DNA from: DASSFG01 sp035547915
GTDB lineage: Bacteria > Planctomycetota > Planctomycetia > Pirellulales > JAICIG01
Assembly: GCA_035547915.1 (NCBI GenBank)
Contig: DASZTS010000072.1
Location: 1 to 64,000 of the forward strand
Reading direction: 5' to 3'
Length of the DNA stretch: 64,000 nucleotides
In this document: positions 7,151 through 15,606 of the stretch, one piece after another
Position numbering within the stretch: position 1 is the first letter of the stretch
Layout: each line of letters starts with the position of its first letter
Translations under genes and position numbers: made by a program
Notes under the pieces: generated by a model
Seen by the model: the letters and a program-made list of their open reading frames with translations, nothing else
What the model was told of the DNA's origin: nothing
The model's database searches: none

Positions 7151-8434
7151 TCAAACCACCGGTTCCCAGCCGGGGCGGTATTCTCGCGACCACAGTCCGC
7201 GCTGTTCGTCGTCGCCGACGATCTGTTTGGCGGTGGGGTCGAACTTGACCGTCCGGCCGGTGCGGTAGGCGATGTTGCCCAGATGGCAGAGTTGCGTGCT
7301 CTTCACCCCCTCTTCGATCTCCGCATGCGGACGACCACCCTCGCGGATGCAGGAGACGAAGTTGTCGATGTGGCGGGTGTCGTCGGTCTCGACGGTGCCA
7401 TCGGTCATCACCTTGCCCGACATGTCGTAGACCTTGTATCCGTTGCCGGTCATCACCAGCGAACCGGCTTCGCCGTAGAAGACGACGCCGAAGGAGTCTC
7501 CTTCGAAGCCGCGACGGCTCCAGGTGCGGTGCTCCCAGTTGATCGCCTTGTCGCCGAAGTCGAGGGTGACGATCTGTGTGTCGGGCGTCTCCTGATCGTC
7601 GTCGAAGTGATAGCGGCCGCCGCCACAGACGGCGCTCCGCGGATAGTCGACTTGCAGGCCCCAACGGCAGACGTCGAGCGCGTGAATGCCGTTGTTGCCC
7701 AATTCACCGGTCCCCCAGTTCCAGAACCAGTGCCAATTGTAGTGGATCAGGTTATCGCGATAGGGCCGCTCCGGTGCGGGGCCCTGCCACAGGTCGTAAT
7801 CGAGATGCGCCGGCACGGCCGCCGCCTGGCCATGCCCGATGCTCGGACGCGTGCTATTGATCCAGCCGCGCGCGAACAGCACACGGCCGAACTCCGCCTT
7901 GTGGACGCGCTCGATCGCTTCGATGACGCCCGGCGAACTGCGCCGCTGGGTGCCGAGTTGCACGACGCGCTGATTCTTTCGTGCGGCGGCGACCATCAAT
8001 TCGCCCTCCCGGCCGTTGTGGCAGGCGGGCTTTTCGACGTAGACGTGTTTGCCGGCCGCACAAGCAAGAATGGTCGCCGGGGCATGCCAATGGTCGGGCG
8101 TGGCGACCACCAAAACATCGACCGCCGGATCGTCGAGCGCGCGGCGAAAATCGGGTACGGCCACGGGAGTCGCCGCCGCTTGGTTGCCGACCGCCGCGAT
8201 GCCCTTGCCCACGGCCCTCTGGTCGACGTCGCAAATGTAGGCCACGCTGCAATTGGGCTGCCGTGCGAAGCCACGGGCGAGCGCCTCGCCGCGGCCATTC
8301 GTGCCCATGACTGCCATCACGAGCCGATCGTTGGCCGACTTTGTCTCGGCCGGTGAGCTTTCGCTCCACACGGCCAGCGTTGCTGATGCCGCGGCGGCTT
8401 GGCCCAGGAACTGTCGACGAGTTGGCGCGGTCAT
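7151..8434 (-). CDS. Tat-exported Gfo/Idh/MocA family oxidoreductase (second copy)
   Basis: This 427-residue paralogue of the 1749-3059 product has the same architecture: a twin-arginine signal (TRRQFLGQ, Ala-rich core), a Rossmann start with a variant loop (MAVMGTNGRG rather than GxGxxG), TPDHWHAP, the VEKP motif in VYVEKPACHN, and a long C-terminal domain. Both proteins share the DYDLWQGPAP / DFDLWLGPAP segment and VFDDDQ / HFDDDQ, so they form a family-specific pair. Such enzymes oxidise or reduce sugars and cyclitols with tightly bound NAD(P). ATG 8434 is preceded by AAAGGA; the in-frame extension upstream is not needed. The gene is divergent from the glycosyltransferase gene, with a dispersed repeat between them. 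Confidence 0.92.
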   Translation of the reverse strand: MTAPTRRQFLGQAAAASATLAVWSESSPAETKSANDRLVMAVMGTNGRGEALARGFARQPNCSVAYICDVDQRAVGKGIAAVGNQAAATPVAVPDFRRALDDPAVDVLVVATPDHWHAPATILACAAGKHVYVEKPACHNGREGELMVAAARKNQRVVQLGTQRRSSPGVIEAIERVHKAEFGRVLFARGWINSTRPSIGHGQAAAVPAHLDYDLWQGPAPERPYRDNLIHYNWHWFWNWGTGELGNNGIHALDVCRWGLQVDYPRSAVCGGGRYHFDDDQETPDTQIVTLDFGDKAINWEHRTWSRRGFEGDSFGVVFYGEAGSLVMTGNGYKVYDMSGKVMTDGTVETDDTRHIDNFVSCIREGGRPHAEIEEGVKSTQLCHLGNIAYRTGRTVKFDPTAKQIVGDDEQRGLWSREYRPGWEPVV

Positions 8435-8519
8435 CGTGTTTTCCTTTCGTTCACCAGGCAGAATCAAATCGGGGCGTCACGACCGATTTTGTCCACGGCT
8501 TCCGGGTTTGGTTGGCCGA

Positions 8520-8630
8520 TTTTAGAGCAACCGACAAAACCGGATTTAGCTTCACAGGAATCGGCGTTTCATGGCCGATTCTTGCGCCCAAGGCGCTCGG
8601 ACTTTCGGGTTCTGTCAGCCGCTCTTAGAT
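8520..8630 (+). repeat. Dispersed MITE-like repeat, copy A
   Basis: This element of about 111 bp has imperfect terminal inverted repeats of about 24 bases (left TTTTAGAGCAACCGACAAAACC, matched by the reverse complement of the right end GGGTTCTGTCAGCCGCTCTTAGA) and a central hairpin ATCGGC-GTTTCATG-GCCGAT. It lies between the second Gfo/Idh gene and the glycosyltransferase, ending eight bases before the latter's ATG. The reverse-oriented copy B lies at the gene's other end. Confidence 0.75.
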
Positions 8631-8637
8631 TAGACGG

Positions 8638-9837
8638 ATGGACCGGCCCGGAAAAGAGTCGACCGAGTTGCGAGTCGTCTGGCTCTTCGAATACCCGACG
8701 CTCAACGGTGGCGAGCGCTCGCTCTTGGCAACCTTGCCCTTGCTCAAGCAACAGGGGATCGAGCCCGTGGCCCTGGCGCCGTCCGCCGGCCCGCTCGCCG
8801 CCGAGCTGGCGCGCAGCCATATCCTACACTTGCCATTCGACCTTTTGCTCGGCGACGGCCGCAGAATTTCGCGAGACGTCGCGCGCGAGACGCTGCGGAC
8901 GCACTTGAAGTCGTTACGCCCCGCCCTCCTGCATGCCAATAGCCTGAGCATGGGGCGTTTATCGGGGCCGGTGGTGAGAGAGGCGGGCGTGCCGGGCATC
9001 GCGCACCTGCGCGACATCGTCGGCCTCAGCCGGGCCGCGGTAGACCATCTGAATTGCCATACGCGGCTCTTGGCCGTCTCCGCGGCGACGCGTGATTTCC
9101 ACGTGCGACAAGGAGTCGCCGCGGCGCAGACGCACATCTGCTACAACGGCGTCGACCTGCACCGTTTTACGCCACGACCCGCCACGGGTTGGTTACACCA
9201 GCGGCTCGGCCTGCCCGGCGACGCCATGTTGGCGGCGACGATCGGGCAACTGATCATGCGCAAAGGTCAGGACGTGCTCGTGCGCTCGGCGGCTCACGTC
9301 AAAGATCGTCTGCCGGCCCTGCATTGGCTGGTAATCGGCGAGCGCCATTCGCAAAAGGCCGAAGCCATCGGATATGAATCGAACTTGCACGAGCGGATCG
9401 CCGATTCCGGTCTGTCGGAGCGATTTCATTTCCTGGGCACGATCGAGCACGTCGAACGCTTGCTGCCGGAGCTGACGGTGCTCGTCCATCCCGCGCGGCA
9501 AGAACCGCTCGGCCGCGTGCTGTTGGAGGCTGCGGCGGCGGGAGTGCCCTGCGTGGCGACCGACATCGGTGGCACGCGCGAGATCTTTCCCGACGCTACC
9601 CAAGCACGCCTCGTCCCACCCGACGACGATCGGGCGCTGGCGATGGCGGTCGCCGAGCTGGTCGGGGCGCCTGAGGAGCGCGCAGCCATGGCCCGTGCTG
9701 CGCGTCTGCGCATCGCCACCGCGTTCAGTGTCGAGCAGTCGGCCCGTTCGCTGGCCGGCCATTACCGAGCGGTCGCGGAAAATGGTCGGCAGAACCCGGA
9801 TGGCGCGCCATCTGGCACCCGCCAAGTGCGTTGTTAA
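8638..9837 (+). CDS. Glycosyltransferase family 4 (GT-B fold)
   Basis: The 399-residue protein is a retaining GT4-type glycosyltransferase. The N-terminal half shows the Rossmann-like GGERSLLATL segment and HANS in the acceptor domain. The C-terminal half has a linker at IGQLIMRKGQD and the donor-binding E-x7-E motif (E289 and E297, in ARQEPLGRVLLEAAAAG), followed by ATDIGGTREI. These cytoplasmic enzymes transfer sugars from nucleotide donors onto lipids or glycans, here probably for envelope polysaccharide. No Shine-Dalgarno sequence is visible before ATG 8638, because the dispersed repeat ends only eight bases upstream; transcription and translation signals may lie inside that repeat. It stands alone, flanked by repeat copies A and B in opposite orientations. 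Confidence 0.93.
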   Translation: MDRPGKESTELRVVWLFEYPTLNGGERSLLATLPLLKQQGIEPVALAPSAGPLAAELARSHILHLPFDLLLGDGRRISRDVARETLRTHLKSLRPALLHANSLSMGRLSGPVVREAGVPGIAHLRDIVGLSRAAVDHLNCHTRLLAVSAATRDFHVRQGVAAAQTHICYNGVDLHRFTPRPATGWLHQRLGLPGDAMLAATIGQLIMRKGQDVLVRSAAHVKDRLPALHWLVIGERHSQKAEAIGYESNLHERIADSGLSERFHFLGTIEHVERLLPELTVLVHPARQEPLGRVLLEAAAAGVPCVATDIGGTREIFPDATQARLVPPDDDRALAMAVAELVGAPEERAAMARAARLRIATAFSVEQSARSLAGHYRAVAENGRQNPDGAPSGTRQVRC

Positions 9838-10165
9838 AATAATAAGACGCGTCGCGAGGGGCCATTATTTAGAGACTTCGACTTTGAAAAATCACTAAGA
9901 GCGGCTGACAAAACCTGGAGACCAGAGCGCCGTGGGCAAGATATCGGCCGTGAAACGCCGATGCGTCGGGAGCTTGATCCGGTTTTGTCGGTCGCCCTAA
10001 ATGCCAATCCGAGAGCGGTGTTGCGGCTGGACGGGTTCCGCGCGCCTGGTCCTTTTCGGATCGGCTGTCAGAAACTGACAAGAGACCGGCCCGCACCGCG
10101 GGAAACCTAACACTCCGCTCGGTTTCTTGGCAACTCTTAAACTCGGGGCGGGGTAGAGATCGCTG
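9838..10165. other. Intergenic region with repeat copy B
   Basis: No gene is visible here. The region holds the reverse-oriented repeat copy B (9894-10002) and a short hairpin TGTCAG-AAA-CTGACA at 10066-10080. I see no strong promoter for the downstream PIN-TRAM gene. Confidence 0.6.
9894..10002 (-). repeat. Dispersed MITE-like repeat, copy B
   Basis: The reverse complement of this stretch aligns along its whole length with copy A (8520-8630): GACCGACAAAACCGGATC at the left, hairpin ATCGGC-GTTTCACG-GCCGAT in the centre, AGGTTTTGTCAGCCGCTCTTAG at the right. The terminal repeats GACAAAACC / GGTTTTGTC are perfect in this copy. Together with copy A it brackets the glycosyltransferase gene. Confidence 0.75.
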
Positions 10166-11203
10166 ATGCCACTGATCGTTCTACGTCTGATGTACTTCTT
10201 GGTCGCAGCGGGCGGCGCGGTGTCGCTGGTGCAATCCAAGACGATGCCCAAGGATCCCACCTGGCTTCCGTGGGCGATTTTCGGCACCATCATGGTCGTC
10301 TCGGCGGCCATCGTCGCGATCGACTGGCTGCTGCCGCGCAAACGGCTCGACATCATCTCGTCGGTCTACTTCGGTCTGATCGTCGGGTTGTTCCTGACGT
10401 ACGTCGTGCGACTGGCGCTGGGGCCCGTCTTGCCGCTCGACGACTTCACCCGCGCGTGCATCGATCTGATCGTCGCCCTCGTTCTTTGCTACACGTGTAT
10501 CAGCTTCTTGATGCAAACGCGGAACGATTTCCGTTTCGTGATCCCCTACGTCGAATTCTCTAAAGAGGTGAAGGGTCTCAAACCGTACGTCCTCGATACG
10601 AGCGTGGTCATCGACGGCCGCATCGCCGACGTCGTCGAAACGAAGGTGCTCGACAGCCAGTTGATCATGCCGCGGTTCGTGCTGGGCGAATTGCAAGCCA
10701 TCGCCGACAGCTCCGACCGCTTACGACGCAGCCGTGGCCGCCGCGGCCTCGACATTCTCAATCGGCTGCGGGCGAACCCCACGGTCGATCTGCAAATCTA
10801 CGATCGCACCTTGGCCGAGTTCGAGGGTCAACCGGTCGATCTCAAGCTCGTGCTGCTGGCCAAGCATCTCGACGGCAAGGTGGTGACGAACGACTACAAT
10901 CTCAACAAGGTCGCCAAGTTGCACGGCGTAGACGTCATCAACTTGAACGATCTGGCCAACGCGCTGAAGCCGCTCTTCTTGCCCGGCGAGTCGCTGGAAG
11001 TTCACCTCGTCAAGCCGGGTGAAGAGCCCGGCCAGGGCGTGGGCTATCTCGACGACGGCACGATGATCGTGGTCGAAGGCGGCCGCGAGCACCTCAATCG
11101 GACCGTCAAGGTGGCGGTCACCAGCGTGCTACAGACGAGCGCCGGGCGCATGATCTTCGGCCGTTGCGACTCGGTGGTGCGGCGCGACGGAAAGGATGGC
11201 TAG
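10166..11203 (+). CDS. PIN/TRAM domain membrane protein (YacL-like)
   Basis: The 345-residue protein has four predicted membrane helices in residues 1-118. A PIN ribonuclease-fold domain follows, beginning YVLDTSVVIDGRI with Asp144 in the first catalytic position, plus KVVTNDYNLNKVA later. A TRAM RNA-binding domain (about 275-335) ends it. This order matches the Bacillus YacL type of membrane-tethered PIN-TRAM proteins, which are conserved but poorly characterised putative nucleases. The TNDYN segment supplies the later PIN acidic residue, so catalysis is possible. No convincing Shine-Dalgarno precedes ATG 10166. It converges on argS with only 25 bp between stops. Confidence 0.92.
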   Translation: MPLIVLRLMYFLVAAGGAVSLVQSKTMPKDPTWLPWAIFGTIMVVSAAIVAIDWLLPRKRLDIISSVYFGLIVGLFLTYVVRLALGPVLPLDDFTRACIDLIVALVLCYTCISFLMQTRNDFRFVIPYVEFSKEVKGLKPYVLDTSVVIDGRIADVVETKVLDSQLIMPRFVLGELQAIADSSDRLRRSRGRRGLDILNRLRANPTVDLQIYDRTLAEFEGQPVDLKLVLLAKHLDGKVVTNDYNLNKVAKLHGVDVINLNDLANALKPLFLPGESLEVHLVKPGEEPGQGVGYLDDGTMIVVEGGREHLNRTVKVAVTSVLQTSAGRMIFGRCDSVVRRDGKDG

Positions 11204-11228
11204 CCGCGGGCCGCTAGATGGCGCCGGG

Positions 11229-13229
11229 CTACATCTTTCCCACGACGTCGATGCCGAGCAGTTCGAGCCCTTGCTTGATTGTGCGGGCGGTTAGGTCGCA
11301 CATCAGCAGGCGGCTGTCGCGCAATTCGGTCGCCTCGGCCTTGAGCACCGGGCACTCTTCGAAGAAGGTCGAGAAGCGATTGGCCAGTTCGAAAAGGTAG
11401 GCCGTCAATTGGTTCGGCCGGTAGTCGGCCAGCACGAAATCGATCGCTTCCGAGAACTGCAACAGTGCGAGCGCCAGCGCTCGCTCGGCGGGCTGTCCGA
11501 GCAGGATCTTCGGCCGTCGGCCGCGCACCTCGTCGATGTCGATGCCGCCGCGGCGAAAGATGCTCAACACCCGGGCGTAGGCATATTGCATGTAGGTGGC
11601 CGTGTTTCCCTTGAGCGCCACCATCTTCTCGAAGCTGAATTCGTAATCACTGGTACGATTCTGCGACAGGTCGGCATACTTGATGGCCGACAGGCCGATC
11701 ACCTCGGCCACTTGCCGGCGATCGTCTTCCGACAACTCGCCGCCTTGCGGTTTCTGCTCGTCGACTTCGCACACGACCCGGTAGGCATGGGCCACGGCGT
11801 CGTCCAGCAACCCCATCAGGCCGACCGTATCGCCGGAGCGCGTCTTGAAGGGGCGGCCGTCGGAGCCGAGTACGGTGCCGAATGCGACGTGCTGCAATTC
11901 GACGTCGCGGTACCCCATTCTTCGCGCGGCCGCGAACAACTGGCGGAAATGGTCGCCCTGCCGGTGATCGACGACGTAGAGCAGTGCGTCGGGCGACCAG
12001 GCCTTGTTTTCCATTCGGTACTGGATCGTCGCCAGATCGGTCGTGGCATAGAGATAGGCTCCGTCGCGCTTGCGCACGATCATGGGAACCGCCATGTCGT
12101 CGAAGAAGATGCAGATGGCGCCCTCGCTCTCTCGGGCGATGCCTCGTTCGAGCAACCCGTCGACGACGTCCGCCAGGCGATCGTGATAGAAACTTTCCCC
12201 AAGCGTGCAGTCGAATTTCACTCCCAGGCGGCGGTAGACTTCTTCGATGGCTGCCATGCATGGCGGCATGAACTCTCGCCACAACCGCAGATTCTCCGGG
12301 TCGCCCGAGTGCAGCTTGGCCGTCTCGGCCAAGACGGCCTCGGCGATGTTGGCGTGCTCGGTCGCCAGCCGTGCCAGTGCGGGGTCCTTTTCGATCGCCT
12401 CCTGTTTCTCTTCCAACGACTTCAGCTCTTTGCGCGATTCGTCGAGCGCCCTCTCCAGCCTTTTCAGATCCTTCTGCGCCTTCTTCTCGGCCTGGGGATC
12501 ACCGGCGATGGCTTGCGCAGCGTGCCGCTCGAGCCCGGCTTGGTCGCGAACGACTTGCTCCAAGAGTCCGGCGAGCTTTCCTCGCCCTTCGTGGTAGTCG
12601 ACGAGTCGATTGACCAGGCGGTAGAGTCGGCCCAACTCGTCCACGGGATGCTCGCGATACGCGGCTTCGTCGCGGAAATGGCGGAAGCCGTAAATGATCA
12701 TACCGAACTGCGTGCCCCAATCGCCGACGTGGTTGTCGCCGACGACACGGTGCCCGGCGAATTTGAGCGTCCGATAGAGGCTGTCGCCGATGACGGTCGA
12801 ACGAATATGTCCGACGTGCATCGGCTTGGCTACGTTCGGCGCCGAGAAGTCGACGACATACGAACGCGGCGATGCGACCTTGGCGACTCCCAACCGCTCG
12901 TCGTAGACCGCTACGGCGGTGTGTTGTGCCAGCCAGTCGGTGTGCAGCCGCAGGTTGATGAAGCCGGGGCCCGCGACTTCGGGCCGCTCGCCCAGGTCGT
13001 CCCATTCGAGGCGATCGACGATCTGCTGCGCGATCTCGCGAGGAGGGCGTCCCAGGCGTTTGCCGAGCGGCATCGCGCAGTTGGCCTGGTAGTCGCCGAA
13101 CTTGGCGTCTTGGCTCGGTCGCACCATGTCGACCAACTCGGCGAGTTCTGGCGCGCTCAGTTGCGCAGCGTCGGCGAGCGGAGCGAGCGCGGTGGCAAAA
13201 CGGCTACGGACGAGCGACAGGATATTCAT
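11229..13229 (-). CDS. argS: Arginyl-tRNA synthetase
   Basis: The 666-residue class I synthetase charges tRNA-Arg. It has the HIGH-type signature as HVGH (138-141, in SAPNVAKPMHVGHIRST), the N-terminal Add-1 domain, a KMSKS-equivalent region at FKTRSGD, and the C-terminal DALR anticodon-binding domain ending in ELLGIDVVGKM. Between about residues 225 and 285 there is a highly charged, probably coiled-coil insertion with many Lys/Glu heptads, longer than in Escherichia coli ArgS; planctomycete ArgS proteins can carry such an insert, but I could not check that. Start ATG 13229 gives the expected N-terminus although the ribosome site is weak. It converges with the PIN-TRAM gene. Confidence 0.97.
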   Translation of the reverse strand: MNILSLVRSRFATALAPLADAAQLSAPELAELVDMVRPSQDAKFGDYQANCAMPLGKRLGRPPREIAQQIVDRLEWDDLGERPEVAGPGFINLRLHTDWLAQHTAVAVYDERLGVAKVASPRSYVVDFSAPNVAKPMHVGHIRSTVIGDSLYRTLKFAGHRVVGDNHVGDWGTQFGMIIYGFRHFRDEAAYREHPVDELGRLYRLVNRLVDYHEGRGKLAGLLEQVVRDQAGLERHAAQAIAGDPQAEKKAQKDLKRLERALDESRKELKSLEEKQEAIEKDPALARLATEHANIAEAVLAETAKLHSGDPENLRLWREFMPPCMAAIEEVYRRLGVKFDCTLGESFYHDRLADVVDGLLERGIARESEGAICIFFDDMAVPMIVRKRDGAYLYATTDLATIQYRMENKAWSPDALLYVVDHRQGDHFRQLFAAARRMGYRDVELQHVAFGTVLGSDGRPFKTRSGDTVGLMGLLDDAVAHAYRVVCEVDEQKPQGGELSEDDRRQVAEVIGLSAIKYADLSQNRTSDYEFSFEKMVALKGNTATYMQYAYARVLSIFRRGGIDIDEVRGRRPKILLGQPAERALALALLQFSEAIDFVLADYRPNQLTAYLFELANRFSTFFEECPVLKAEATELRDSRLLMCDLTARTIKQGLELLGIDVVGKM

Positions 13230-13278
13230 GGCTTCACGCGGTTTTCCAACCGGTGAAGTATACCGGCTGCGCCCGCCG

Positions 13279-13710
13279 CTACGAGGTCAAACGCCGCTCG
13301 GTCACGGCGCCGGCTTCGGGCAAATCGACGGGCACACGCCGCGCATCGCACCAGAGATCTTCCAGGCCGTAATACTCGCGCGCCTCGGCGTCGAAAAGAT
13401 GGACCACGACGTCGCCGTAGTCGAGCAAGATCCAGCGGCTGTCTTGGTATCCTTCGACACCCAGCCGGTGGTCGCCCATTTCGTCTTCGAGCTTGTGGTC
13501 GATTTCCTCGCTCATCGCGTGAAGCTGACGCCGGCTGGAGCCGGTGGCGAGCACAAAGTAATCGAACACCGGCGTGACTTCTCTCATATCCAGGATCACA
13601 ATGTCGCGGCCTCGATTTTCAGCCGCTGTTCGAGCCGCCGCCTTGGCCAGCTCCAGAGATCGCCCCGAATGTGCCGCATGAGATTGTTCGCCGATGGTGG
13701 AAATCGCCAC
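13279..13710 (-). CDS. rsfS: Ribosomal silencing factor RsfS
   Basis: The predicted 143-residue protein carries the RsfS/Iojap core: SLELAKAAARTAAENRGRDI near the N-terminus, ILDMREV, DYFVLATGSSRRQLHAMSEEI and DYGDVVVHLF. RsfS binds ribosomal protein uL14 and blocks subunit joining under starvation. I chose the GTG at 13710 because AAAGGA sits just upstream and a TACAAT -10-like box at 13756-13751 (minus strand) would place the transcript start between this GTG and the in-frame ATG at 13770. Longer in-frame extensions run into peroxiredoxin sequence and are artefacts. It lies downstream of, and divergent to, the peroxiredoxin gene. Confidence 0.92.
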   Translation of the reverse strand: MAISTIGEQSHAAHSGRSLELAKAAARTAAENRGRDIVILDMREVTPVFDYFVLATGSSRRQLHAMSEEIDHKLEDEMGDHRLGVEGYQDSRWILLDYGDVVVHLFDAEAREYYGLEDLWCDARRVPVDLPEAGAVTERRLTS

Positions 13711-13854
13711 AAACGTCCTTTCATCATAGACCTGGAAGTTGCCCGCCCTTATTGTACACAGCCTAGACATCTGTTCCAGCATTTTGGTTCGGAAGCAGAA
13801 ACATCGCAGCACGTTCCGGCCGATGCCACGGCCGTAGATGAAAGGAGACGTTTC

Positions 13855-14328
13855 GTGAGCACCTGGATCGAAGAGGGGCAGCCGGCCCCCGACTTTACCT
13901 TGCCGGCCGACGACGGAAAAAAGATCAAGTTGAAGGACCAGCGCGGCAGCGCCGTGGTGCTCTATTTCTATCCGCGTGACGACACGCCGGGCTGCACCCG
14001 CGAGGCATGTGCCTTCCGCGACCGCCAGTCGGAACTCGTCAAGCTGGGCGCCAAGGTTTTCGGCGTCAGCACCGACGACGTGGCGAGCCACGTCAAGTTT
14101 CGCGACAAATTCGAGCTGAACTTCCCGTTGCTGGCCGATGTCGACCACAAAGTGGCCGAGAAGTATGGCGCGTGGCAGGAGAAGAACATGTATGGGAAGA
14201 AATCGTGGGGCGTCCAGCGTTCGACCTTCCTGATCGATGCCAAGGGTGTGGTGTGCAAAGTCTGGAAGCGCGTGTCGGTCGACGGACACGACGAAAAGGT
14301 GCTGGCCGAATTGAAGAAACTGCTCTGA
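13855..14328 (+). CDS. bcp: Thiol peroxidase, bacterioferritin comigratory protein (BCP/PrxQ) type
   Basis: The 157-residue protein is a peroxiredoxin that reduces hydrogen peroxide and organic peroxides with thioredoxin. It has the FYPRDDTPGCTREAC active site, with peroxidatic Cys47 and the PrxQ-type resolving Cys52 five residues later, and ends with the usual WKRVxVDGH region. The start is GTG 13855, preceded by AAAGGAG at eight bases; the frame is open far upstream but that part is antisense to rsfS and argS. Length is normal for the family. It is divergent from rsfS with about 145 bp between starts, followed at 82 bp by the metallophosphoesterase gene. Confidence 0.96.
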   Translation: MSTWIEEGQPAPDFTLPADDGKKIKLKDQRGSAVVLYFYPRDDTPGCTREACAFRDRQSELVKLGAKVFGVSTDDVASHVKFRDKFELNFPLLADVDHKVAEKYGAWQEKNMYGKKSWGVQRSTFLIDAKGVVCKVWKRVSVDGHDEKVLAELKKLL

Positions 14329-14410
14329 ATCATCGCGGCAGGATTCGCGAAGGCGGCGCGGCGGTTCGATCCTGGGCCATCTCTGAACAACCTGCGACGG
14401 GTCAGCTCAC

Positions 14411-15457
14411 GTGTTGAGGACAGCGCTTTACGTCGGGGCCATGGCGATGGTGACGGCCACCGCGCTGTGGGCTGCGCGGCGCGCTGAGCGGCGAAGCGCC
14501 TGTTTTTGGGCTGCGCTGGCGGTGGGCGCCGCTGCCGCGGTGCTGGCGGCCGGGTTGGCCGAAGATCCCTTCGCGGCCATGCGACTGCTGTCCTATGGCC
14601 TGTTCGGCTTCATGCCGCTCGTCTCCGCCGCCTGCGCATTCCTGCACCCCCGCTCGCATCGCCGCATGGCGGCAATCTGGCTGGTGGGGTTCTTCTCGCT
14701 GGAAGCGATTGCCGTCGACGCCTTTCTCATCGAACCGCATTGGCTGGAAGTTTCGCGAGTTCGGATTGCCAGTCCCAAGTTGAGCAAGCCGGTCAGAATT
14801 GCCCTCCTGGCAGACCTCCAGACCGACGAAATCGGTCCCTACGAACGGTCGGTCATCGAGCGGATTGCAGCAGAAAAACCCGACCTGATCCTGCTGGCGG
14901 GCGATTACTTGCAAGTGTCGGACGATGGGCGACGCCGCGACTTGCAAGCGGAATTGCGGAAGGTGCTGAACGAGTCGGGCTTCGCGGCACCGTACGGCGT
15001 CTTTGCCGTGCAAGGGAACGTCGACAACGCCGACTGGCCCGGCTGCTTCGTCGGAACCGAAGTGACGGCGGTGGAGGAAACCCGCTCGTTTGAGGCGGGA
15101 GAACTCGCGATCACATGCCTATCGATGGCCAATTCGTTCGCCTCGGGGCTGACCGTTCCCGCGACCGAACGATTCCATATCGTGCTCGGCCACTGTCCAA
15201 ACTTTGCACTCGGAGACGTGCAAGGTGATTTGCTTCTGGCCGGACATTGCCACGGCGGTCAGGTGCGCCTGCCCGGCCTCGGTCCGATCATAACGCTCTC
15301 GCGAGTGCCGCGTTCGTGGGCAGCCGGTGTGACGCAACTCTCGGGTGGCCGTACGCTGATCGTTTCCCGCGGCGCGGGCATGGAACGCGGATCGGCTCCC
15401 CGATTACGCTTCTTATGCCGCCCCGAACTCGTGTTCATCGAGATAGTTCCGGAATGA
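14411..15457 (+). CDS. Membrane-anchored metallophosphoesterase-like protein with altered metal site
   Basis: The 348-residue protein has about three N-terminal membrane helices (residues 5-105) followed by a calcineurin-like phosphoesterase domain on the far side. Family motifs are present in order, but two are changed: LLADLQ (D135-L-Q137 where D-x-H is expected), LLAGDY (D165), GNVD (202-205, where GNH[DE] is expected), VLGHCPNF (H261) and LAGHCHGGQ (H279, H281). Loss of the first His and the GNH His could weaken dinuclear metal binding, so the protein may be an atypical or non-catalytic relative of YkuE-type lipid phosphoesterases. The start is GTG 14411 in the sequence GTGTTG; no clear ribosome site is seen. 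Confidence 0.85.
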   Translation: MLRTALYVGAMAMVTATALWAARRAERRSACFWAALAVGAAAAVLAAGLAEDPFAAMRLLSYGLFGFMPLVSAACAFLHPRSHRRMAAIWLVGFFSLEAIAVDAFLIEPHWLEVSRVRIASPKLSKPVRIALLADLQTDEIGPYERSVIERIAAEKPDLILLAGDYLQVSDDGRRRDLQAELRKVLNESGFAAPYGVFAVQGNVDNADWPGCFVGTEVTAVEETRSFEAGELAITCLSMANSFASGLTVPATERFHIVLGHCPNFALGDVQGDLLLAGHCHGGQVRLPGLGPIITLSRVPRSWAAGVTQLSGGRTLIVSRGAGMERGSAPRLRFLCRPELVFIEIVPE

Positions 15458-15530
15458 AGCAGCACCGCGATCGATGGCGGCGCCAAATCGAGCTTTGCTC
15501 ATTCGGACGATAGGGTACAATGTTAAGGAG

Positions 15531-15559
15531 GGCGAACGGCATCGCATTTGCCGTTCGCC
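15531..15559 (+). promoter_or_regulatory. Perfect 10-bp hairpin upstream of the cyanophycinase-like gene
   Basis: GGCGAACGGC and GCCGTTCGCC form a perfect 10-bp stem with a nine-base loop. It lies 74 bp after the metallophosphoesterase stop and 48 bp before the next start. There is no T-tract. A TACAAT box (15517-15522) just upstream could be a -10 element, which would put the hairpin in the leader of the downstream gene; otherwise it may end the upstream transcript. Confidence 0.45.
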
Positions 15560-15606
15560 AAAGTCATGCAACGTCACCCAGAGTGCGACCTAGCGGCCGT
15601 GAGTAG

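Noticed and set aside
7052..8356. 434-residue plus-strand open frame
   Set aside because: It is the shadow of the second Gfo/Idh oxidoreductase gene, which is clearly coding on the minus strand.
11409..13256. 615-residue open frame on the plus strand
   Set aside because: It is fully antisense to argS, which has all its motifs. The translation is compositionally like a GC-rich antisense shadow, and there is no start signal.
13771..14289. N-terminal extension of RsfS over the peroxiredoxin gene
   Set aside because: The extension is antisense to the Bcp gene; RsfS homology begins only after 13710.
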